A DNA stretch of 64,000 nucleotides from Kineosporia mesophila. Lineage in GTDB: Bacteria > Actinomycetota > Actinomycetes > Actinomycetales > Kineosporiaceae. Made by a program: the position numbers and the translations under genes. The notes beneath the pieces are model-generated. The model was not told the DNA's origin, ran no database searches, and was given only the letters and a program-made list of their open reading frames with translations. Each line of letters opens with the position of its first letter. Position 1 is the first letter of the stretch. The stretch spans positions 186,001 through 250,000 of the forward strand of contig NZ_JAJOMA010000004.1 in assembly GCF_021129235.1 (NCBI RefSeq), read 5' to 3'. Below are positions 17,070 to 23,017 of the stretch, piece by piece.

Positions 17070-18794
17070 GTGATCACGCTCCCCGATCCGGTACCGCCCC
17101 GGCCGTCCATCACCTCACCCACCGCCTACATCCTCTCGATGGCCCGGCTCCAGCGGCGCACCCTGGCCGGGGGTGCCCTGCTGGGCGTGCTCTGGATGGG
17201 GAGCCAGGCCGCGATCCCGCTGGTGGTCGGCAACACCATCGACGCCGGGCTGGTCGCACGCGATTCCTCCGCCCTGGTCACCGGCTGTCTGGTGCTGGTC
17301 GGGCTGGCGTTCGCCTCGGCCTTCTCGGGCATGATGCGCCACCGGTTCGCGGTGTCGAACTGGCTGCTGGGCGCGCTGCGCAGTCAGCACCTGGTCGGGC
17401 ACCACGTGGCCGACCACGGTCTGGCGGTCTCCGGAAAGGTCACCACCGGTGAGGTGGTGCAGGCCGTGAGCACCGACGGGCCGCGTTTCGCCGACCTGAT
17501 GGACATCGCCGCGCGGGGCACCGGCACCGTCGTCGCCTTCGGCGCCGTGGCCGTCTACCTGCTCCGGATCGACCTGGCCATCGGGCTGTTCGTGGTGATC
17601 GGCATGCCCCTGCTGGCCGCCGGGCTGATTGTGCTGATCCAGCCGCTGCAGAGCCGGCAGTCCCGCCACCGCGCCCGCGAGGGTGACCTCACCTCGCTGG
17701 GCGCCGACACCGTGGCCGGGCTGCGGGTGCTGCGAGGTATCGGCGGGGAGGACCAGTTCACGGCCCGCTACGCCGAGCACAGTCAGGAGGTGCGGCGCGC
17801 CGGGGTCCGGGTGGCCGGGCTCCAGGCCCTGCTCGACGCCGCGCACGTCCTGCTGCCCGGTGCCTTCCTGGCCGGGCTGACCTGGCTGGCCGGGCACGGG
17901 GTGGTGGAGGGCCGCCTCAGCGTGGGCGACCTGGTCACGGTCTACGCCGTCACCGCGTTCCTCCAGCTACCGCTCCAGACGTCGACCGAGGTGCTGTCCC
18001 GGTGGGTGCGAGCCCGGGTGGCGGCGGAGCGGCTGATCGGGGTGCTGGGCCGATCCGTCCCCACCTCGGCGACCACCGATCTACCGGAGCCCAACGGCGT
18101 CCTCCATGACCCTCCCTCCGGATTGACCGTGCCGGTGGGATCCCTGACCGCGCTGGTCAGTGCCCGGCCGGAGACCGGGATCGAGATCGCCGACCGGCTC
18201 GCGGCGCTCGCCCCCGGCGCCCGGCTGGGTGACCTGCCGCTCGAGCATCTGCCCGCCGACCTGGTCCGCCGGCGGGTGGTGCTGAGCGAGGCCGATCCCC
18301 GGCTGTTCACCGGCACCCTGCGCGAGCAGATCGACCCGCTGGGCCGGCACACCGACGAGGAGGTGCTCGGGGCGGTGCACACGGCCGATGCCTTCGACGT
18401 GCTGACGGGACTGCCCGAGGGTCTGGACGCGCCGGTCGCCGAGCGTGGGCGCGACTTCTCGGGCGGCCAACGGCAGCGCCTCGCCCTGGCCCGCGCCCTG
18501 TTACTGGCCACCCACCCCGACGTCGAGGTACTGGTGCTGGTCGAGCCGACCTCGGCGGTCGACGCGCACACCGAGGCCCGGATCGCCGACCGGTTGCACG
18601 CTTCCCGTTCGGGGAAAACAACTTTGGTCGTGTCGTCCAGTCCGCTGGTGCTCGATCGGTGCGATCGGGTGGTCTTTCTCGATGAAGGACGCGTGGGTGC
18701 CTCGGGCACGCACCGGTCCCTTCTGTCGTCGTCCCCCCGGTATCGAGAAGTGGTAGTGCGTAGTGAGACCGTGGCTGAGGAGACCCGACGATGA
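17070..18794 (+). CDS. ABC exporter half-transporter with degenerate ATPase domain
   Basis: A 574-residue ABC half-transporter: six-helix membrane domain (to about residue 310), then a nucleotide-binding domain. The ABC signature FSGGQRQRLALARAL (from residue 463) is intact, but the other ATP-binding elements are lost. The Walker A site reads VSARPETGIEIADRLA without GKST, the Q-loop Gln is Glu (VLSEADPRLF), the Walker B Asp is Val (VLVLVEPTSAVD), and the switch His is replaced (VVSSSPLVL). It can therefore only lend its signature motif to a partner. The partner starts four bases before this gene's stop (ATGA overlap). GTG 17070 is preferred because of the -10 element just upstream. The substrate is unknown. 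Confidence 0.92.
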   Translation: MITLPDPVPPRPSITSPTAYILSMARLQRRTLAGGALLGVLWMGSQAAIPLVVGNTIDAGLVARDSSALVTGCLVLVGLAFASAFSGMMRHRFAVSNWLLGALRSQHLVGHHVADHGLAVSGKVTTGEVVQAVSTDGPRFADLMDIAARGTGTVVAFGAVAVYLLRIDLAIGLFVVIGMPLLAAGLIVLIQPLQSRQSRHRAREGDLTSLGADTVAGLRVLRGIGGEDQFTARYAEHSQEVRRAGVRVAGLQALLDAAHVLLPGAFLAGLTWLAGHGVVEGRLSVGDLVTVYAVTAFLQLPLQTSTEVLSRWVRARVAAERLIGVLGRSVPTSATTDLPEPNGVLHDPPSGLTVPVGSLTALVSARPETGIEIADRLAALAPGARLGDLPLEHLPADLVRRRVVLSEADPRLFTGTLREQIDPLGRHTDEEVLGAVHTADAFDVLTGLPEGLDAPVAERGRDFSGGQRQRLALARALLLATHPDVEVLVLVEPTSAVDAHTEARIADRLHASRSGKTTLVVSSSPLVLDRCDRVVFLDEGRVGASGTHRSLLSSSPRYREVVVRSETVAEETRR

Positions 18795-20827
18795 GCGCCC
18801 TGCTGCCGATCGCCCCGCGGGAACGGGTGCGTCAGGAGACCACCCGGCTGCTGCACCGGCACCGCCGGGCCTTCGCCTCCTCGGTCACCGCGCACGGGGC
18901 TGCGGCCGTCGTCGCGCTGGCCGGCCCCGCCCTGCTCGGCCGTCTGGTGCAGGACTTCACCGACGGCTCCGCCACCGGCTCGTCCGTGGATCACGCGGTG
19001 GCGCTGCTGGCCGTCGCCGTCCTCGTCCAGGCCGGCCTGGCCTGGTACGCCAACCGCAGCTCGCTGGTGCTCGGCGAGCGGGTGTTCGCCGAGATGCGGG
19101 AGGACTTCCTGCGCGAGGTCACCCGGCTGCCGTTGTCCGTGGTCGAGCGGGCCGGCAGCGGTGACCTGATCTCGCGCACCACCAACGACGTCGAGGCCGT
19201 CAGCCACAGCGTGCGGTACGCCGTGCCGAACGTGGTGGTCGGCGCCATCTCCCTGGCCGTCACCGTGGCCGCGATCCTCGTCACCTCGCCCCTGGTCGGG
19301 CTGGCCGCGCTGACCGGGGCGTTCTTCATCGTCCCGACGACGCGCTGGTACCTGCGCCGCGCCCGGGACGCCTACCTGGCCGAGATGGCCGCCTACGCCC
19401 GTCTGGACGGCACGGTGAGCGAAACCCTCGACGGGGCCCGCACCGTCGCCGCCCTGCGACTCGGTGGGCGACGCCGGCAGCGGGTGGACGACGACCTGCG
19501 CGAGGTCTACCGCGCGGAGAGGTACACCCTGTTCCTGCGCACCGTGTGGTCGCCGCTGGTCGAGTTCGGCTACATCATCCCGACCGCCGCCGTGCTCGCC
19601 TGGGGTGGCTGGCTCACCCTCACCGGCCGGGCCTCGGCCGGCGAGGTCACCACCGTGGCGCTGTACGTGTCCCAGCTGATGGGCCCGCTCGACCTGATCC
19701 TGGAATGGACGGACGAACTCCAGATCGGCGGCGCCTCCCTGGCCCGCATCATCGGCATCGGGCGGATACCGGACGACCGCACCGCCTCGGCCTCCGCCGG
19801 CGATCTCCCGGACGGCTCCCGCGCCATCCAGGCCCGCGACGTGCGCTACGCGTACCGCGGTGACCTGGACGTGCTGCACGGTGTCTCCCTGACTCTGCGG
19901 CCCGGCGAAAGGCTGGCTGTGGTCGGGCCGAGCGGGGCTGGGAAGTCCACGTTGGGAAGGCTTCTGGCAGGGATCCATCCACCGAGGACTGGGGCGGTGA
20001 CGGTGTTGGCTGGTGTGGGTACTGGTGTGGGTGTGGTTACTGGTGTGGGTGTGAGTTCTGGTGTGGGCGTGAGTTCTGGCGCCGTTTCGAGTGCGGGCGC
20101 CGGTGCCAGCGCGGGTGCCAGTGCGGGCGCCGGTGCCAGCGCGGGTGCCAGTGCCGGTGCCAGTGCCGGTGCCAGTGCCGGTGCCAGCGCTTCAAGCAAG
20201 AGCCCCGGCCGCGGCCCTGACTCTGGCCCTAGCCCTGACTCTGGCCCTAGCCCTGGCCCTGGCCCTGGCCCTGGCCCTGGCCCTGGCCCTGGCATCAGCC
20301 TGGTAGCTCTGCCACTCCCCGATCTGCGGCAACAGGTGGCGCTGGTGACGCAGGAACAACACGTCTTCGTCGGAACGCTGGCGGACAACCTGCGCCTGGC
20401 CCGGGCGGACTCCCCGGACACGGAACTCATGCGCGCCCTCGACGCCGTCGACGCCCTGCCCTGGGTTCTGAATCTGCCGGAAGGACTTTCGACAGCCGTC
20501 GGGTCGGGCGGCCACAGTCTCACCCCGAGCCAGGCCCAGCAGGTGGCGCTGGCCCGGCTGGTGCTGTCCGACCCCCACACCCTGGTGCTGGACGAGGCCA
20601 CGTCGCTGCTCGATCCCCGCGCCGCCCGTCACCTGGAACGCTCGCTGTCGGCCGTACTCGCAGGACGCACGGTGGTGGCGGTCGCCCACCGCCTACACAC
20701 CGCCCACGACGCCGACCGTGTCGCCGTGGTCGAGGGCGGCCAGATCACCGAGCTAGGAACCCACGACGAGTTGCTTCAGCACGGCGGCTCGTACGCTGCT
20801 CTGTGGAGGTCTTGGCAGGAGGGCTAG
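18791..20827 (+). CDS. ABC exporter half-transporter with active ATPase and low-complexity insertion
   Basis: A 678-residue partner half-transporter. The membrane domain runs to about residue 330 (LPLSVVERAGSGDLISRTTNDVE marks an exporter coupling region). The ATPase has a consensus Walker A (VVGPSGAGKSTLGRLLAG, about 378-395), Q-loop VTQEQHVF, Walker B TLVLDEATSLLD and switch VVAVAHRLH. Its signature is atypical: LTPSQAQQVALARL instead of LSGGQ. Roughly 100 residues between Walker A and the Q-loop (about 403-502) are repetitive Gly-Val-Ser, Ala-Gly-Ser and Gly-Pro tracts absent from normal exporters, where about 45 residues suffice. It couples to the upstream half by ATGA and ends overlapping a convergent gene. 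Confidence 0.92.
   Translation: MSALLPIAPRERVRQETTRLLHRHRRAFASSVTAHGAAAVVALAGPALLGRLVQDFTDGSATGSSVDHAVALLAVAVLVQAGLAWYANRSSLVLGERVFAEMREDFLREVTRLPLSVVERAGSGDLISRTTNDVEAVSHSVRYAVPNVVVGAISLAVTVAAILVTSPLVGLAALTGAFFIVPTTRWYLRRARDAYLAEMAAYARLDGTVSETLDGARTVAALRLGGRRRQRVDDDLREVYRAERYTLFLRTVWSPLVEFGYIIPTAAVLAWGGWLTLTGRASAGEVTTVALYVSQLMGPLDLILEWTDELQIGGASLARIIGIGRIPDDRTASASAGDLPDGSRAIQARDVRYAYRGDLDVLHGVSLTLRPGERLAVVGPSGAGKSTLGRLLAGIHPPRTGAVTVLAGVGTGVGVVTGVGVSSGVGVSSGAVSSAGAGASAGASAGAGASAGASAGASAGASAGASASSKSPGRGPDSGPSPDSGPSPGPGPGPGPGPGPGISLVALPLPDLRQQVALVTQEQHVFVGTLADNLRLARADSPDTELMRALDAVDALPWVLNLPEGLSTAVGSGGHSLTPSQAQQVALARLVLSDPHTLVLDEATSLLDPRAARHLERSLSAVLAGRTVVAVAHRLHTAHDADRVAVVEGGQITELGTHDELLQHGGSYAALWRSWQEG
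20006..20295 (+). repeat. Three consecutive in-frame microrepeats inside the ABC ATPase gene
   Basis: The first block has 18-bp-like units around GGTGTGGGTGTG, the second 12-bp units GCCGGTGCCAGT, and the third 6-bp units GGCCCT. All unit lengths are multiples of three, so copy-number changes keep the frame. The blocks use GGT, AGT and CCT codons more than the surrounding gene. Confidence 0.85.
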
Positions 20828-21225
20828 TCATTCAGTCGGGCGAGAGACCCTGCCGACCAGCTCAACGTCGCCGCCCCGCCGTCAGACAGGTTGACACCAC
20901 CGTCCTTCCAGATGATCGACACCTTCGAGTATTCGTCGAACGGATCCTTGGAGAAGTACCTCCGTCCGGGATTGCTCTCCTGCCACACCGCCACCACGTC
21001 ATAACCGGGCGCCAGGAGAAGCTCCGGAGAATGGATCCGCTGCGCACAGAAACCGTTCTCGCAAGACTCCTGCACCACCTGCTCGAACACCGCCAGATTG
21101 CCATTGAAGAAACGACTACCCAGGATGACCAGAACCGTTCCGACCACCGCCCCGAGCACGACCGGCCACCGACGCCACGACCGTGACGAAGCAGCGGACG
21201 AAGGATTCGCAGCGAAAGTCTCCAT
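20824..21225 (-). CDS. Hypothetical single-pass membrane protein
   Basis: 133 residues, not recognised. One membrane helix near the N-terminus (WPVVLGAVVGTVLVILGSRFF, about 20-40) follows a short polar leader, so most of the protein is probably extracytoplasmic. The outer part has two cysteines in a short loop (SCENGFCAQRI) that could form a disulfide, and a Trp-rich beta-like end (VSIIWKDGGVNLSDGG, LSWSAG). The ATG at 21225 has AAAGG upstream. Its stop overlaps that of the convergent ABC exporter by four bases. No functional inference is safe. Confidence 0.6.
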   Translation of the reverse strand: METFAANPSSAASSRSWRRWPVVLGAVVGTVLVILGSRFFNGNLAVFEQVVQESCENGFCAQRIHSPELLLAPGYDVVAVWQESNPGRRYFSKDPFDEYSKVSIIWKDGGVNLSDGGAATLSWSAGSLARLND

Positions 21226-21411
21226 ACCAAAATACCTTTCACCGCAACACTCGCCGTCGTCACTCCGCCGACGGACACCGGGGCACCCCGGCCGTGCGAC
21301 GATCGGATGATGCCTGGCTACAGCCGCCTACACCTGGGCCACGACCACAAGCCGCACCATCCACCACGGCGGCGGGACGCGAACCTCACGAGACAACCGG
21401 CCATCGCCGAG

Positions 21412-22740
21412 TCATTGAGTCACCGCCGACGACGTACCGAACGTGGCCTGGTCCGCAGCCCCTCGGCCGCTGGCCCAGCCCATCCGATCACCGACCCGGA
21501 TGCTGCGCCCCCTCGTGACACTGGGGAACAACTCCTCGAAACGATCCTCCACATCCTGCTGACGACTGGCCAGCACGGGCAGCAGCCGGTCGTCGCCGAG
21601 TTCGGCCCGCGCGGCCTCGGTCTGCTCCTGCGTGATCTCGGTCAGGCGCTCGCCGATCCGGAAGGCGTAAGCCGCCAGGAACGACTGCCGGAAGGTCTTG
21701 CTCCGCGCCCTGCCCCCGGCCTCCTCGATGCGGCCCGCGCGAGTCATCGCCATCGTTGCCTGCACGAGCAACGACGTGAACAGCGCCTCGACCGCCTCCA
21801 GATCGGCGTCGAACCCGATCACCGTGCAGAAACCGATGTTCTTCGTCCATACCGACCGACACCGGTTCGCCTGCGCAACCGAATTCAGCAGAACGGTTTT
21901 CGACTGCTCGTAAGGCGGATCGATCCAGATGCGCCGAGTAGCCGGCCGTCCCCCCCGCACCTGATCATTGCCACCTCCCGCCTGAACCATGGCCATGTCG
22001 ATGCTGTGACGGGCCATCCGCTCTTGTGCCCCGGCGGTGAAGGCCTCCGCCTCCGCCTCGGACGTGGTCGCCTCCGCCTTCGCCAGCAACGCCCGGATAC
22101 GACTCAGCACTCGTTCGTCCACCTGTTTGGGTGGAGTGGGCCGATCTCCGGCGAGGGGCCGATAATCCCCCGGTGGCGGCCCGACTCTCTCCAGTCCGGG
22201 CAACATGAGAAGAAACCCGACCAGTTCAAGTAACTCCGGCGCGAAGGCCACCCAGCCGTCCCGCTCGAGGTGTGCCTGCGCAGCGGCGCTCCCCGTCGGC
22301 CACCAGGGCGCGACCTCGAACTCGGCCACCTGCTCGTGCCAGCGAGGATCGACCGTCACCCTCGCGTAGCCAGTTAGTTGTTCACTTACCGCCTCGGCCG
22401 CCAGCGCAGCCCGCCCGGGCCCCAGACGCCTCCCGACATATCGCACGACATCGGCCGGCTCCCAACCCCTCGACCAGGTCTGCCCGATCGCGAACGGCAA
22501 CCGGATCATCAGGTCGCGCGCCACGAAAGCCCGCCAGCCACCCAGGTCCGGCCTCTCGGCGAGCGCCGTGGAGAGCGCCTCGAACGCACCCCGGTTACCC
22601 ACTCCGACCGTCGACATCGCCGCCTGAAGCAGGATCTCGAGCATCTGCTCGTGCGGGAGATCGGCATCTCTCATGCCCGCTAGCGCCCTGAAGACAGCCC
22701 GCTCAGCGGAGTCATCTCGTCGGCGGTCTCTGCTACCCAT
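21412..22740 (-). CDS. DUF2786 domain-containing protein
   Basis: 442 residues. A DUF2786 domain lies at about 225-265 (VLSRIRALLAKAEATTSEAEAEAFTAGAQ, then ERMARHSID), a helical segment seen in actinobacterial and phage proteins of unknown function. The region C-terminal to it (SKTVLLNSVAQANRCRSVWTKN through FTSLLVQATMAM) is conserved in the family. No catalytic motif is apparent. The ATG at 22740 is six bases downstream of a TAGGGT hexamer, so the mRNA looks leaderless. It is divergent from the LexA-box DUF222-HNH gene across a 277-bp region, and may belong to the same accessory segment. Confidence 0.82.
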   Translation of the reverse strand: MGSRDRRRDDSAERAVFRALAGMRDADLPHEQMLEILLQAAMSTVGVGNRGAFEALSTALAERPDLGGWRAFVARDLMIRLPFAIGQTWSRGWEPADVVRYVGRRLGPGRAALAAEAVSEQLTGYARVTVDPRWHEQVAEFEVAPWWPTGSAAAQAHLERDGWVAFAPELLELVGFLLMLPGLERVGPPPGDYRPLAGDRPTPPKQVDERVLSRIRALLAKAEATTSEAEAEAFTAGAQERMARHSIDMAMVQAGGGNDQVRGGRPATRRIWIDPPYEQSKTVLLNSVAQANRCRSVWTKNIGFCTVIGFDADLEAVEALFTSLLVQATMAMTRAGRIEEAGGRARSKTFRQSFLAAYAFRIGERLTEITQEQTEAARAELGDDRLLPVLASRQQDVEDRFEELFPSVTRGRSIRVGDRMGWASGRGAADQATFGTSSAVTQ

Positions 22741-22746
22741 ACCGAC

Positions 22747-22752
22747 ACCCTA
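22747..22752 (-). promoter_or_regulatory. -10 element TAGGGT for leaderless DUF2786 gene
   Basis: On the minus strand TAGGGT is followed by six bases and the ATG at 22740, matching the other leaderless starts in this window. Confidence 0.45.
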
Positions 22753-22787
22753 GGTCGACAACCCATTGCCCCGGACGCCGACCTGGC

Positions 22788-22817
22788 GCCTGTGGATAAA
22801 GAGCACTTTCCACAGGC
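22788..22817. repeat. Inverted repeat containing a perfect DnaA-box 9-mer
   Basis: Arms GCCTGTGGA (22788-22796) and TCCACAGGC (22809-22817) are perfectly complementary. The left arm continues to TGTGGATAA (22791-22799), the reverse complement of the consensus DnaA box TTATCCACA. It lies in the divergent region between the DUF2786 and DUF222-HNH genes. Operator or DnaA-binding function is possible but untested. Confidence 0.5.
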
Positions 22818-22970
22818 CGCTGTTCCCAAGAGTCGGCCATGTCCATCCCTCCAGGGCCGTTCCGCCCCACTGGGCACAGCACAACCATTCTCTTTGCAGA
22901 AAGCAGCATTTCAATCATTCATCTCCTCACGGGGCGCTGACCCGAGGTCCCAGAAGTCCGAAAAATGGGC

Positions 22971-22992
22971 TAATATTCGAACAGGAGTTCGA
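22971..22992 (+). promoter_or_regulatory. TAATAT -10 fused to a perfect LexA (SOS) box
   Basis: TAATAT at 22971-22976 is followed directly by TCGAACAGGAGTTCGA at 22977-22992. This is an exact TCGAAC-N4-GTTCGA palindrome, the LexA-binding consensus of mycobacteria and other actinobacteria. LexA bound here would cover the -10/+1 region and repress the DUF222-HNH gene starting at 23018. Confidence 0.85.
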
Positions 22993-23017
22993 ACGACGGT
23001 ACGGGGGTTCGGTCACG

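Noticed and set aside
20006-20295. Considered as a frameshift or fused separate gene in the ABC ATPase
   Set aside because: The frame is continuous through the repeats and the Q-loop, Walker B and His motifs follow in the correct order.
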